From Polycladomyces subterraneus (GTDB taxonomy: Bacteria > Bacillota > Bacilli > Thermoactinomycetales > JIR-001): DNA of 64,000 nucleotides. The notes below the pieces were generated by a model. The model did no database searches and had not been told where the DNA came from. It was given only the letters and a program-made list of their open reading frames with translations. Made by a program: the position numbers and the translations under genes. This document shows positions 28,152 through 37,020 of this stretch, one piece after another (position 1 is the first letter of the stretch; each line of letters starts with the position of its first letter). The stretch covers positions 23,781 through 87,780 of the forward strand of contig NZ_JANRHH010000020.1 of assembly GCF_030433435.1 (NCBI RefSeq), written 5' to 3'.

Positions 28152-28508
28152 ATGAGTAATCGTTACAGTGCCGACATGAAAACTGCCGAGGTGTTTCAGG
28201 AAATTGAAAGACGGATCAATGAGAATCCCAAACCTGTTGAAGGGATTGAAAGCGTTTACCAGTTTGAGCTGAGTGGGGATGACGGAGCCACTTACCAGCT
28301 GCACCTGTCCAACGGTACCGCCAAAGTGGTAGAGGGGGAAGCGGCCTCCGCCGATTGTACGTTACAAATGGACGCCAAGGATTTCAAAGACATGCTGCTG
28401 GGAAATCTGAACGGCACGGCGGCATTTATGACCGGAAAACTGAAGGTCAAAGGCGATATGAGCAAGGCGATCAAGCTGCAGTCCATCCTCAGTAAATACG
28501 AAGTCTGA
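28152..28508 (+). CDS. SCP2 sterol-binding domain-containing protein
   Basis: A 118-residue stand-alone SCP2 domain. The pattern YQFELSGDDGATYQLHLSNGTAKVVEGEA, then DCTLQMDAKDFKDMLLG and FMTGKLKVKGDMSKAIKLQ, spans the whole protein. SCP2 domains bind acyl chains or acyl-CoA in a hydrophobic tunnel. Placed between acyl-CoA dehydrogenase and acyl-CoA synthetase genes, it probably carries fatty acyl groups in the cytosol (inference). AAGGAGG lies 8 nt before the ATG. Confidence 0.9.
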   Translation: MSNRYSADMKTAEVFQEIERRINENPKPVEGIESVYQFELSGDDGATYQLHLSNGTAKVVEGEAASADCTLQMDAKDFKDMLLGNLNGTAAFMTGKLKVKGDMSKAIKLQSILSKYEV

Positions 28509-28559
28509 CAATTGGCCGGGGTGAGGGAGAGGCCGTACGAGGCTCATGATGGGAGGCCG

Positions 28560-30410
28560 ATGTCCATGAAACCGAAAAATCTGCTGGACATGGTGCGGCG
28601 AACGGTGAACAGCTACCCGGACAAACCTGCTTTGATGTACAAATCCAACGGTGTATACAGAGGAATCACCTACCGACAACTGTGGGAACAGGTACGGGAT
28701 ACGGCCGCGGGGCTGGTCCGTTTCGGATTGCGTAGCGGAGACAAAGTGGCCCTCATCTCCGAGAATCATCCCTTTTGGCCTGTGACGGATCTGGCCGTAG
28801 CCAGCTTGGGAGGGGTAAGCGTGCCGGTGTATCCGACGCTGCCCCCCGATCAAGTGGCTTTTATCCTGAAGAACGCGGATTGCCGGATGGCCGTGGTGGA
28901 GGACGAACATCAGCTGGAAAAAGTCCGGGAAGGCGGAGTGGAACTGACGAATATTGTGGTGATGAAACCGGGTCCGAGCTTCACCGGGGAGAAAGGTATT
29001 CTCTCATTTGATGCCTTACTGAAGGAAGGCGCCGCACATCCTCTGGAGAATTGGGAAGAAGAGTGGAAGAAGATCGACCGCGACCATCTGGTAACAATTA
29101 TCCACACCTCCGGTACGACCGGCCGACCCAAAGGTGTAATGCTCACTCACGGCAATTTTTTGGCCAACATGGAGGGGATTCATTTCTGGTGCCTCGAAGT
29201 GCTTCCGGATGACGTTTTCCTCTCCTATTTGCCCTTGTCTCACGTCTTTGAGCGGTTAGCGGGACAATTCGTTCCTCTTTCCGTGGGTGCGACGATCGCT
29301 TATGCGGAAAGCACCGACACCATTCAAGAGAACTTGCTGGAAGTCAAACCCACAGTGATGACAAGTGTGCCCCGTTTGTTTGAAAAGGTGTATGCCCGAG
29401 TACAAGAACAGGTCGATGCAGGGACGCCTTTGCGACGCAAGATTTTCGATTGGGCAGTCCGGGTGGGGATGGAGCGGTATGAATACTATCTGCGCACTCC
29501 GATCGACGAGCTCCTGTTGGGGGGCGGCTTGCCTCCCAAATTGAAACTGCGTTGGAAGATTGCCGACCGTCTCGTCTACCGCAAGGTGAAAGAGCGTCTC
29601 GGCGGTCGGATCAGGGGGATGGTCTCAGGAGGAGCGCCGCTGAACCCGGAGATCGCCCAATTCTTCTGGGCGATCAACCTACCGGTATTGGAAGGGTATG
29701 GTATGACGGAGACAGCTCCGGTGATCGCGACCAATCCGATGGTTCGAACGAAGATTGGTACGGTAGGAAAACCGCTGCCCAACGTGGAGATACGCATCGC
29801 TGACGATGGGGAAGTGCTGGTCAGGGGGCCCAACGTGATGCAGGGATACTATAAAAACCCGGAAGCCACCAAGGAACAGATTCGGGACGGATGGTTGCAC
29901 ACGGGGGATCTGGGAGAACTGGACGAGGATGGGTACCTGAAAATCATCGATCGCAAGAAAAACCTGATCATCCTGTCCACCGGAAAAAACCTCGCTCCTC
30001 AACCCATCGAAAACGCTATCAACAATAGTCCCTACATCGCCCAGTCCGTCCTAATCGGCCACGGACGCAAATACGTAATCGCCTTGGTGGTGCCCGATTT
30101 TGAGAATTTGGAGCCCTGGGCCCAGAAACAAGGATGGTCCACTGAACCTCGGGAGTCGTTGGTTCGCCGTACCGAGGTGCAACAATTGCTGCAAAGAGAG
30201 GTGCAACGGCTGACTGCCGGTTTTGCCGCCTACGAGCAGCCGAAAAAGGTACTCGTGGCTGAAAAGGAATGGACGATCGAAGGCGGTGAACTCACCCCGA
30301 CTCTGAAGGTGCGGGTGAAGGAAATCGAGAAGCGCTACCGGGAACTCATCGAGCGAGCTTACGCTGAAGAAACGCCGTCGAAAACCGAAAGGCCCAAGGT
30401 AGGCGTTTGA
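28560..30410 (+). CDS. Long-chain acyl-CoA synthetase (AMP-forming)
   Basis: A 616-residue adenylate-forming enzyme of the long-chain FAA1/FadD15 type. The P-loop is IIHTSGTTGRPKGVMLTHGN (about 179), the A5 motif is GYGMTETAPV, A7-A8 are GWLHTGDLGELDEDGYLKII and DRKKNLIILSTGKNLAPQPIE, and the C-terminal region has EGGELTPTLKVRVKEIEKRY. The long insertion between A3 and A5 (LPLSHVFERLAGQ) marks the long-chain group. ATG 28560 has GGGAGG 4-9 nt upstream; an in-frame TTG at 28512 is less likely. A FadR-type palindrome overlaps its stop codon. It activates fatty acids for the operon. Confidence 0.92.
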   Translation: MSMKPKNLLDMVRRTVNSYPDKPALMYKSNGVYRGITYRQLWEQVRDTAAGLVRFGLRSGDKVALISENHPFWPVTDLAVASLGGVSVPVYPTLPPDQVAFILKNADCRMAVVEDEHQLEKVREGGVELTNIVVMKPGPSFTGEKGILSFDALLKEGAAHPLENWEEEWKKIDRDHLVTIIHTSGTTGRPKGVMLTHGNFLANMEGIHFWCLEVLPDDVFLSYLPLSHVFERLAGQFVPLSVGATIAYAESTDTIQENLLEVKPTVMTSVPRLFEKVYARVQEQVDAGTPLRRKIFDWAVRVGMERYEYYLRTPIDELLLGGGLPPKLKLRWKIADRLVYRKVKERLGGRIRGMVSGGAPLNPEIAQFFWAINLPVLEGYGMTETAPVIATNPMVRTKIGTVGKPLPNVEIRIADDGEVLVRGPNVMQGYYKNPEATKEQIRDGWLHTGDLGELDEDGYLKIIDRKKNLIILSTGKNLAPQPIENAINNSPYIAQSVLIGHGRKYVIALVVPDFENLEPWAQKQGWSTEPRESLVRRTEVQQLLQREVQRLTAGFAAYEQPKKVLVAEKEWTIEGGELTPTLKVRVKEIEKRYRELIERAYAEETPSKTERPKVGV

Positions 30411-30425
30411 ATGATTGACCATTCA
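30408..30425. promoter_or_regulatory. FadR-type operator inside the operon
   Basis: TGAATGattgacCATTCA, perfect 6-bp arms with a 6-bp spacer. It resembles the Bacillus subtilis FadR consensus as I remember it (TGAATGAMTANTCATTCA). It begins at the TGA stop of the synthetase gene, 27 bp before the SDR gene, and differs from the two palindromes near tetR. Confidence 0.6.
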
Positions 30426-30451
30426 TTCAGCAGGTGGAAGGGGGAAGATGG

Positions 30452-31282
30452 ATGACGTATTCTTTGGAGGGGAAAGTGGCGTTGGTTACGGGTGCCTCCC
30501 GGGGACTGGGTCGTGCGGATGCGCTCGCCCTGGCCCGTGCAGGCGCCGACGTGGTAATTACGGATATCCTTCTGGAAAGCGAAAATAACGAAGAAGTCGC
30601 CGAAAAATACGGGCCGATCAGCCAGGTGATGCAATCCACCGGGGTAGTGTATGCCGAAAAAACCGCCGAAGAGATCCGCAAAATGGGTCGGCGTTCCATG
30701 GCCATTCGCATGGATGTGACCAACCGGGAGCAAGTAGCGGAAGTGTTTCGTCTCGTAAAAGAGGAGATGGGAGGGATCCACATCCTCGTCAATAACGCAG
30801 GGACGCTGGATCACGTCTCCCAGATCGAAGACCAGAATGATGCCTTCTGGGAAAGGGACCTGAAGGTGAATCTAACCGGTGCCTACAACACCACTAAGGC
30901 TGTCTGGCCGATCATGAAGGAGCAAAAGTGGGGGCGCATCATCAACATGGCTTCCGTGGCCGGCACACTGGGTGGTTTTGGCCAGGCGAGCTACTCCGCT
31001 ACCAAGGCAGGCATTTTGGGTTTCACCAAGAGCATGGCCTTGGAAGGGGCGCGGTATAACATCACGGTGAATGCCATCGTTCCAGGGATTATCAACACCG
31101 AAGCCTTTCAGATGATCAATCCCAAGATGAAGGAGCGAATGATCCAGCGCACCGCTTTCAAACGGCCGGGGGAACCGGAGGATATTGCGAATGCCATTTG
31201 TTTCCTGGCCTCGGATCACGCTCGCTACATCACTGGGATCGAACTGAACGTCTCCGGCGGAATCGAACTGTTCACTTTTTAG
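30452..31282 (+). CDS. SDR-family dehydrogenase (3-hydroxyacyl-CoA dehydrogenase-like)
   Basis: A 276-residue short-chain dehydrogenase. The nucleotide site is VTGASRGLGRADALAL (13 onward), with NNAGTLD, the catalytic Ser in INMASVAGT, YxxxK as YSATK, and the C-terminal GIELNVSGG. In this operon the step still needed is oxidation of 3-hydroxyacyl-CoA, and no classic 3-hydroxyacyl-CoA dehydrogenase gene is present, so the SDR is the best candidate. The ATG at 30452 has GGAAGGGGGA 7-16 nt upstream; the GTG at 30434 is less likely. Confidence 0.85.
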   Translation: MTYSLEGKVALVTGASRGLGRADALALARAGADVVITDILLESENNEEVAEKYGPISQVMQSTGVVYAEKTAEEIRKMGRRSMAIRMDVTNREQVAEVFRLVKEEMGGIHILVNNAGTLDHVSQIEDQNDAFWERDLKVNLTGAYNTTKAVWPIMKEQKWGRIINMASVAGTLGGFGQASYSATKAGILGFTKSMALEGARYNITVNAIVPGIINTEAFQMINPKMKERMIQRTAFKRPGEPEDIANAICFLASDHARYITGIELNVSGGIELFTF

Positions 31283-31293
31283 GAGGGATCGGG

Positions 31294-32448
31294 ATGAAGC
31301 AGGACAAGGACGCCGTGATCCTGGATGCCGTCCGGACGCCGATGGGACGAAAAAAGGGAATGCTGAGCCGGACACGGCCTGATGAGATGGCGGCGCACGT
31401 ATTGTCCGGCATCGTCGAACGAAACGGAATCGACCCGGGGGCGGTGGAGGATGTCAAAATGGGCTGTGTCACCCAGATTGGCGAACAGGGTTACAACATC
31501 GGCCGCCTCGCCGCTCTGATCGCCGGGTTTCCGGTGGAGGTGTGTGGCGTCAGTTCCAATCGGATGTGCGGTTCCAGTCTGGAGACATTGAATCAGGCCG
31601 CACACGAAGTAATGGCGGGGATGGGGGACCTGTTCATCGCTGCCGGGGTGGAAAGCATGAGCCGTGTTCCCATGGGGAGCGACGGAGGCAACTTCAGCGA
31701 AAAACTGACTGACCGGTATATGATCATTCCTCAGGGGTTTTCCGCAGAGATGATCGCCTCCCGTTGGGCTTTGTCCCGGGAGGAACTGGATGCGTTTTCC
31801 TATGAAAGTCACCAAAAAGCACTAAAGGCCAGACGGGAAGGGCGGTTTGACAACGAAATCCTGCCCATCGAGGTGGAGGATGAGAACGGAAACTTGCGAC
31901 TGATGGAGATGGACGAGACTCCCCGGGAGGATACTGATCTGCAAAAGATGGCCACCTTGCAACCTTCATTTCAGACTGACGGTGTTGTCACCCCGGGTAA
32001 CTCCAGCCAGATCTCTGACGGCGCAGCCGCGGTTCTCATCGCCTCCCGCAAAAAGGCGAAGGAGCTGGGCATCCGCCCCCGTGCCCGTATTGTAGCCACC
32101 GCCACTGCGGGCGTGGACCCGACGATCATGCTGACCGGTGTGATCCCAGCGACGGAGAAAGTGTTGAAAAAAGCGGGATTGCGGTTGGAGGACATCGATC
32201 TCTTCGAAGTGAATGAAGCTTTCGCCTCTGTGGTGCTGGCCTGGCAACGCGAAACCGGTGCCCCTTGGGAAAAAGTTAATGTCAACGGCGGGGCAATCGC
32301 CCTGGGCCACCCCCTGGGGGCCAGCGGAGCCCGGATCACGGCCACGTTGGTCAATGAAATGGAGCGACGGAAATCCCGTTTCGGCCTGATTACCATGTGC
32401 ATCGGCTTTGGGATGGCCATCGCCACCATCCTGGAGCGGGAGGAGTGA
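31294..32448 (+). CDS. Thiolase (acetyl-CoA acyltransferase)
   Basis: A 384-residue thiolase. The nucleophile is Cys92 in SSNRMCGSSLETLNQA; VNGGAIALGHPLGASGARI contains the catalytic His, and the second Cys is in TMCIGFGMAIATIL, where the usual C-x-G-G-G-Q reads CIGFGM. ATG 31294 has AGGAGGG 7-13 nt upstream. It cleaves 3-ketoacyl-CoA with CoA, the last beta-oxidation step. The altered residues after the second Cys are unusual but leave the Cys itself intact. Confidence 0.92.
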   Translation: MKQDKDAVILDAVRTPMGRKKGMLSRTRPDEMAAHVLSGIVERNGIDPGAVEDVKMGCVTQIGEQGYNIGRLAALIAGFPVEVCGVSSNRMCGSSLETLNQAAHEVMAGMGDLFIAAGVESMSRVPMGSDGGNFSEKLTDRYMIIPQGFSAEMIASRWALSREELDAFSYESHQKALKARREGRFDNEILPIEVEDENGNLRLMEMDETPREDTDLQKMATLQPSFQTDGVVTPGNSSQISDGAAAVLIASRKKAKELGIRPRARIVATATAGVDPTIMLTGVIPATEKVLKKAGLRLEDIDLFEVNEAFASVVLAWQRETGAPWEKVNVNGGAIALGHPLGASGARITATLVNEMERRKSRFGLITMCIGFGMAIATILEREE

Positions 32449-32453
32449 GGGGC

Positions 32454-33230
32454 ATGTGGAAACATTTTCTGGTAGAAACCAGAGATTTCGTCACCACGGT
32501 CACCATCAACCGCCCTCCCTATAACACCCTGAGTGTGGGCACGTTGGAGGAGTTGGGCCGGATTCTGGATGACCTTGAAGAGGATGAGGCGACACGGGTC
32601 ATTCTCCTTACGGGGAGCGGAGATCGCGCATTTTCTGCCGGAGCAGACATGACGGAGTTCGGCCAGGCGGAAGGTGGTCCCGAGGCAGTCATCCGCAAAG
32701 TACACAATCTGTTCCTTCGCATCGAACACTTTCCGAAACCGATTATCGCTGTCCTCAACGGGTACGCGCTGGGCGGGGGATGCGAGCTGCAAATGGCCTG
32801 CCATCTGGCAGTAGCCTCGGATCAGGCCAAGCTGGGGCTCCCGGAAGTCAAACGGGGGATTCTACCCGGATACGGCGGGACCCAGCGCATGGCACGTCTG
32901 ATAGGAAAAAGACGCGCTCTCTATTACATGCTGCGGGGGGAGCATATTTCTGCCGAAGAGGCGAAAGCCTGCGGTCTGATCAATGAGATTTTCCCTCACG
33001 ATCATCTCCGTGAAAAAGCTTTTGAGCTGGCCGCCTCCATGGCGCGGGGTTCCGCACCGTTGGCAATGCGAGGGATTATTCGGGCTGTGGGACGGGGATT
33101 GGAACAATCCCTGGAGGAAGGACTAGCCTTGGAGATAGAAGAGATGTTGAAGGTGGTCGTCTCCGAAGATGCCGCGGAAGGCATTCAGGCATTCTTCACA
33201 AAACGGGAACCAGTGTTCAGGGGAAGGTAG
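32454..33230 (+). CDS. Enoyl-CoA hydratase/isomerase
   Basis: A 258-residue crotonase-family protein. The first oxyanion segment is AFSAGADMTEF, the second is GYALGGGCELQMACHLAVAS (containing one catalytic Glu position), and LPEVKRGILPGYGGTQRMARLIG carries the other Glu. It hydrates 2-enoyl-CoA to 3-hydroxyacyl-CoA. Start ATG 32454 with GGAGTGAGGGG just upstream; the stop of the thiolase is 5 bp away. Last gene of the beta-oxidation operon. No convincing terminator is seen before the prophage remnant begins. Confidence 0.92.
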   Translation: MWKHFLVETRDFVTTVTINRPPYNTLSVGTLEELGRILDDLEEDEATRVILLTGSGDRAFSAGADMTEFGQAEGGPEAVIRKVHNLFLRIEHFPKPIIAVLNGYALGGGCELQMACHLAVASDQAKLGLPEVKRGILPGYGGTQRMARLIGKRRALYYMLRGEHISAEEAKACGLINEIFPHDHLREKAFELAASMARGSAPLAMRGIIRAVGRGLEQSLEEGLALEIEEMLKVVVSEDAAEGIQAFFTKREPVFRGR

Positions 33231-33243
33231 TCCTTCCATAACG

Positions 33244-33640
33244 TTACGAAATTACAACGTTTCCTCTTGCTAGCTCAAAATCCTTAATGATTACTGGTTT
33301 ATATGATCCGCCAGGCTCTTTATCGACGACGAGTCGAGAAAAGATGCCGCGGATCATTTCTTTTCGTTCCTGTCGTGAAGCATGTTTCCATACATATCGA
33401 AGATTCTTTAATGCCTCTATTAACTCATCACGCGATATCCGGAGTGGTGCTGCCAGTTTGCAGGATCGATTCTAATTCCGCTTTTAGCAGTGCCTCTCGC
33501 TCCCTGTCTTCTTGGGTTCTTTCCCTTAATTCCTCCAAAGTGATGACATCATTTGCAAACGCCTCTTGCCATTTCCTGCGCCGTTTTTTTATCCGTTCAA
33601 TTTCCGCTTGAATTTCCTTAATCCTCTCACTCGGGGGATC
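33244..33640 (-). pseudogene. Serine recombinase, C-terminal remnant
   Basis: The minus strand encodes the end of a large serine recombinase in two frames: SERIKEIQAEIERIKKRRRK through EELRERTQEDREREALLKA (coiled coil), then after a frameshift near 33450 DELIEALKNLRYVWKHASRQ and the C-terminus PVIIKDFELARG to a stop at 33244. The catalytic resolvase domain and the zinc region are missing. Upstream, from about 33640, the same DNA already encodes the DnaC-like gene on the other strand. It is probably the leftover of the prophage integrase. Confidence 0.75.
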
Positions 33641-33644
33641 GGGC

Positions 33645-34268
33645 TGGTGCCACGAGAAGAAGAAAGCCCAACGATTATTTAAGTTTAGCCGTATCACTGA
33701 GGAGTTTCAGCGGCTGGACTTCGACAACTTCACCCTTGAAGGCCGTCCTTCACTTATACATCAGGCGTATGCATACGCTAAAGCATATGTGGAGGACTTC
33801 GAGGAGATCAAAGAGACACGAAAAAACAGTATCGCTTTTCTAGGCATACCAGGTTGCGGTAAAACTCACCTGCTGATGGCTATCTCCAACAATCTGATGA
33901 GAAAGGGAGTCGGCGTTCTCTACTTCCCATGGGTGGAAGGCTTCAACGAACTGAAAGACAACCTTGGGGATCTTGATGAACGGGTTCGACAAATGCAGCG
34001 TGTTCCGGTTCTGTTCATTGATGACCTTTTCAAAGGCCGGAAGAAACCGACGGACTTTCAGCTTGAACAGCTTTTCGCCATTATCAACTACCGTTACTTT
34101 AATCACTTACCTATCCTTGTTTCCTCCGAGCGGGACTTTGACCAAATCTGTGACATCAATGAGGGCATCGGATCACGGATTTACGAGATGTGCAAGCATT
34201 ACACGGTGGTCCTTCGTGGTGAACCCAATCTGAATTACCGGTTTGAGGATGAGGACTGGAGCGGATGA
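33645..34268 (+). pseudogene. DnaC-like helicase loader (phage type), 5'-truncated
   Basis: The frame shows DnaC-type similarity from WCHEKKKAQRLFKFS (about 33645) through RITEEFQRLDFDNFTL, the Walker A GIPGCGKTHLLMAI, Walker B VLFIDDLF and sensor LPILVSSERD. The N-terminal domain before this is lost at the junction with the recombinase remnant. From the GTG at 33789 the 159-residue AAA+ core is intact, so a partial product is possible. The protein normally loads the replicative helicase on a phage origin. Three DnaA boxes lie 1.3 kb downstream. Confidence 0.7.
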
Positions 34269-34546
34269 AGCATGGGACGACCAGCTGCCGTAACACCATT
34301 GGCAGTCAAGGGCGGAATATATATATCGCCTTGGAGGATCTTGATGTTATTTGGGATGAGGACGATATTCCAGGCATTGTAAGGCTTTGGAATGAAGGTT
34401 TTTCGTTAATGGATATTGCCAATGCATGCGAGAGAGAATCGGCTGAGGTTTTTCTACTGCTTATGGATTTAGACATAAAAGGGAACCGAGACCAGGCGGT
34501 ATTTTCGGCACAAAGCGGAGCGTATGGAAGGAGGAAAGGTGAATGA
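34265..34546 (+). CDS. Small phage-type protein, HTH-like
   Basis: A 93-residue frame overlapping the DnaC stop. The conserved-looking part is residues 19-73 (ALEDLDVIWDEDDIPGIVRLWNEGF and ACERESAEVFLLLMDLDIKG), which looks like a small helical protein found beside DnaC in Gram-positive phages. The first 15 residues look unlike it, so the real start may be lost. Function unknown; overlaps the RusA remnant in another frame. Confidence 0.5.
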   Translation: MKHGTTSCRNTIGSQGRNIYIALEDLDVIWDEDDIPGIVRLWNEGFSLMDIANACERESAEVFLLLMDLDIKGNRDQAVFSAQSGAYGRRKGE

Positions 34547-34871
34547 TCCAATTCGTAGTTCCGGGCCGGTGTGTTCCGGCCCCACGGATGACATATCGCG
34601 GGAAGCGATCACCCCAGGTACGGTTCCTCGGTATGATGGCCCGGTGGCCGTGAAGATGGTTATTTACTTGTGGAAACACGGGAAGGAAGGCGACATCGAC
34701 AACATGCAAAAGACGATCCTGGACGCGCTGAACGGCATCGCATGGACCGATGATCGGCAAGTGATGGAGGTATTCGCCCGGAAGCATTACGTAAACTCAC
34801 CGAATGATGAGTGTGTGTTGGTATCAGTCACCAATTACACACCCGAAAAAGAGGTGGTCGACAGTGCTTAA
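34543..34871 (+). pseudogene. RusA-family Holliday-junction resolvase, broken
   Basis: ATG 34543, with AAGGAGG 7-14 nt upstream, opens MIQFVVPGRCVPAPRMTYRG, the normal RusA start, and runs to MMARW. The frame then changes near 34645 to GPVAVKMVIYLWKHGKEGDIDNMQKTILDALNG and WTDDRQVMEV, which holds the two conserved Asp regions. About 20 residues between the halves are missing. A deletion that also shifted the frame explains it. Resolution of phage recombination intermediates would be lost. Confidence 0.75.
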
Positions 34872-34982
34872 CATTCTTTCCCTCCTGCTTTTCTTTGGCG
34901 GGGTGTTCAAGTGGATCAACAATGACGGCGAAACGGCATGTTTCTGATGGGTTTTGCATATGCGTTTGCGCTTGCGGATTAA
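34864..34982 (+). pseudogene. Small phage membrane protein, frameshifted
   Basis: GTG 34864 opens MLNILSLLLFFGGVFKWIN and stops at 34947. Another frame supplies LMGFAYAFALAD to a TAA at 34982. Together they give a one- or two-TM protein of about 38 residues. The frame switch makes it a remnant. Confidence 0.4.
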
Positions 34983-34997
34983 GGCAGCGGTAGAGGG

Positions 34998-35141
34998 ATG
35001 GTATTTAAGGCATCATCGACGAAACAAAAAAGGACTGGAAACAGTCCAGGTCCAGATCCCCATAAGCTGATAGCAGAACGTACAATCATTTTACAGAGCT
35101 TAGTTATCGGAATCAAGTCAGGGAACCAAGTAAGTTATTAA
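34998..35141 (+). CDS. Small ORF in prophage remnant
   Basis: ATG 34998 (GTAGAGGG just upstream) encodes 47 residues, MVFKASSTKQKRTGNSPGPD then HKLIAERTIILQSLVIGIKS. No family is recognised. A further 19-residue frame (35178-35237, MIIVEFWEVARDEEGGRQV) follows. Both look like small phage genes but could be chance. Confidence 0.3.
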   Translation: MVFKASSTKQKRTGNSPGPDPHKLIAERTIILQSLVIGIKSGNQVSY

Positions 35142-35562
35142 GTCATTAAGTCGTTGAGAATTGACAAGCAAGGGCGGATGATCATCGTGGAGTTTTGGGA
35201 AGTAGCGAGGGACGAAGAGGGTGGGAGGCAGGTATGATGAAAAAAACCTACCGGGGATGGTAGGAAAGGGATCGTCATGAGATATAAACAGGATATGTGC
35301 CCGGTTAAATGTTGTTGATTAAAATGGGCTCAAAAATTTACCCCCGCCCATCGGGCAGGGGTGGGGTCTGCCTTTGCATCGAGGCCTTAACAATGTACTT
35401 TTAGCCTCATTAATGTCTTACCCAAATTAATGAAAAAAATTCATTAGCCACAGGCGAAAAGAACCGATCGTTTGATCGGCTTATGTGAAGCTCATAGGGA
35501 AGCACCGGGATTACTAACCCTGAGAATAATATATTCATCCTATGCTCTGATTAGTACAGAGC

Positions 35563-35593
35563 TGTGTATAAAATGTGAATAATTTGTGGATAA
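35563..35593 (-). other. Three phased DnaA boxes
   Basis: Three 9-mers of the DnaA consensus TTATNCACA on the minus strand: TTATACACA (35563-35571), TTATTCACA (35574-35582) and TTATCCACA (35585-35593). They share one orientation and start exactly 11 bp apart, one helical turn each. They lie in an 850-bp gene-free stretch (35142-35990) within the prophage remnant, with AT-rich DNA at 35424-35446. No dnaA or rep gene is present. Either a phage or plasmid-type origin element or a host DnaA-titrating site. Confidence 0.75.
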
Positions 35594-35704
35594 AGCCCAC
35601 CTGAAGGTGAGCAAAAATGGGTGTTAGGCACGTGACAACATTATGTTGGTTTGGATCGAGGGGTGACAAAAATTGGGCTTAGTCTAATAGGTATAAAAAT
35701 GACT

Positions 35705-35734
35705 GACGAGACCACACATTTGTGTAGCCTCGTC
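35705..35734. terminator. Long imperfect hairpin
   Basis: GACGAGaCcACACA and TGTGTaGcCTCGTC form a 14-position stem with two mismatches and a 2-nt loop. No T-run follows, so this could be an RNA structure rather than a terminator. Apart from this and the DnaA boxes I see nothing definable between 35240 and 35990. Confidence 0.35.
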
Positions 35735-35997
35735 CTCAAGAAGGTGAAACCAGGGGCACTACCCAGGTAGGTGGGTAACCTAGGTGTGCATTATCATCAT
35801 GAACGTTTTAGCTGATATTTAACCGCTTTTGGTAATCCGTTCGGCAAAGGTTGATATCGATAACGCCGGTCAGGGTATTTGTCAAGTGTTGTTTTTCCGT
35901 GGCCAACGACTGGTGTGACGTATGCTGATCGTCGCGGGAAGTATCAAGGGCAAACAGGGATAACATTGCCGAGGGGGTAAGTGTATGGCCTCACGCG

Positions 35998-36198
35998 GTG
36001 TTATCAGTGGCTAGGAAGGTGTGGAAAAACTCCGCATGGGTGCTGATTCCGTCCGGTCGTGTTAATGGCCGGGCGGTGCAAACTCTTCTCCAATCCTTGG
36101 CCACGCAAATCAAAGCACGACACGCTGATAAACAAGTGAAATCGATGCGGATCGACAGTAAGACGCGAAAAATCATCGTGGAGTTTCGAGAGGGATGA
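35998..36198 (+). CDS. Hypothetical small protein in prophage remnant
   Basis: A 66-residue basic frame (VWKNSAWVLIPSGRVNGRAV, then KQVKSMRIDSKTRKIIVEF). It starts at GTG/TTG-type codons with no strong ribosome site. I recognise no family. It is followed within 3 bp by another small frame, as in phage gene blocks. Confidence 0.4.
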   Translation: MLSVARKVWKNSAWVLIPSGRVNGRAVQTLLQSLATQIKARHADKQVKSMRIDSKTRKIIVEFREG

Positions 36199-36201
36199 TG
36201 A

Positions 36202-36342
36202 ATGAAATATAGGGTGAAAAACCATTTTATTGATGGAACGCTAGGAAGAAGAATGATGGAGAAGGGACGTCGGATAAATGAGTATCGGGAACAAATGGCG
36301 AGATGTTCACCTAGACTTTTGAAACGTGCGGATAAGGAGTGA
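36202..36342 (+). CDS. Hypothetical small protein in prophage remnant
   Basis: A 46-residue basic protein (MKYRVKNHFIDGTLGRRMME, then ARCSPRLLKRADKE) starting 3 bp after the previous stop; GAGAGGGATGATG upstream could serve as ribosome site. No family recognised. Packing and size fit a phage early or middle gene block. Confidence 0.4.
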   Translation: MKYRVKNHFIDGTLGRRMMEKGRRINEYREQMARCSPRLLKRADKE

Positions 36343-36372
36343 TGACCATGTCAGTGATGGGAGACGTCAGAG

Positions 36373-36504
36373 ATGAAAGTGCCGGTAATTAAAAACCATT
36401 GCAAGGGTTGTGTCTGGTTGTCGGTTAATGGTCTCTATATGTTCAATCGTTGCGTCAAAAGAAACGGGTGGACGCACGAACGCACCAAAATAAAGCCCGT
36501 TTAA
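36373..36504 (+). CDS. Hypothetical cysteine-containing small protein
   Basis: A 43-residue frame from ATG 36373: MKVPVIKNHCKGCVWLSVNG then MFNRCVKRNGWT. H-C-x2-C followed by a distant Cys suggests a small metal-binding knuckle. GGAGACGTCAG is upstream. Short phage proteins with this look are common, but I cannot name the family. Confidence 0.45.
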   Translation: MKVPVIKNHCKGCVWLSVNGLYMFNRCVKRNGWTHERTKIKPV

Positions 36505-36528
36505 ATCAAGTAAAGGGGAGCGTGGGAG

Positions 36529-36977
36529 ATGGGAGCGGCACCGAAAAACGCGCCTGTAGTTAAATATAAAAAGCCGTCTTACCGGTGGCAGGTAGAGCGT
36601 TTGTTGCGGGAATACCCGGTCCTGAAAGTGGCAATTGAAAACGAACGACAATTGGAGCGGGAGGGCCTTGGGAATCTGTTTCCCTCCTGCATTCCGGTAT
36701 ATAAGGAATCGGTGAGTGGTGGGCATAGCGAATACCAATCCACCACGGAACGATATGCCATCATCCGGCCACCAAGATGGTCAGACTCCAACAGATTGAG
36801 CGGGCATTGTGGGTCTTGAATCTGGATGAGCGGTATTTGATTGAAAAGCGGTACCTGGATCGAGCGTCCGCGGATGATATGATTGTTTGCGATGAGCTTG
36901 GGTGGAGTAAGCGAACCTATTACCGGATCAAAAGACGGGCATTGGATAAACTGGCAATAGCATTAAATCTGATTTAA
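36529..36977 (+). pseudogene. ArpU-type phage late transcriptional regulator, frameshifted
   Basis: First frame: KPSYRWQVERLLREYPVLKV through GGHSEYQSTTERYAII. After a frameshift near 36770-36780 the second frame gives MVRLQQIERALWVLNLDERY and VCDELGWSKRTYYRIKRRAL, a sigma-factor-like HTH. Together they make the usual ArpU family regulator of late or lysis genes. A single-base change would restore it. GGGGAGCGTGGGAG precedes ATG 36529. A second, shorter remnant of the same family lies at 41094-41228. Confidence 0.75.
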
Positions 36978-37020
36978 GAGAACACGGTTGGATTTACCGA
37001 TAGAATCCAGATAATCAAAA

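Noticed and set aside
35563..35593. Chromosomal oriC
   Set aside because: Only three DnaA boxes and no dnaA, dnaN or rpmH nearby; surrounding genes are phage remnants. Kept as a DnaA-box cluster only.
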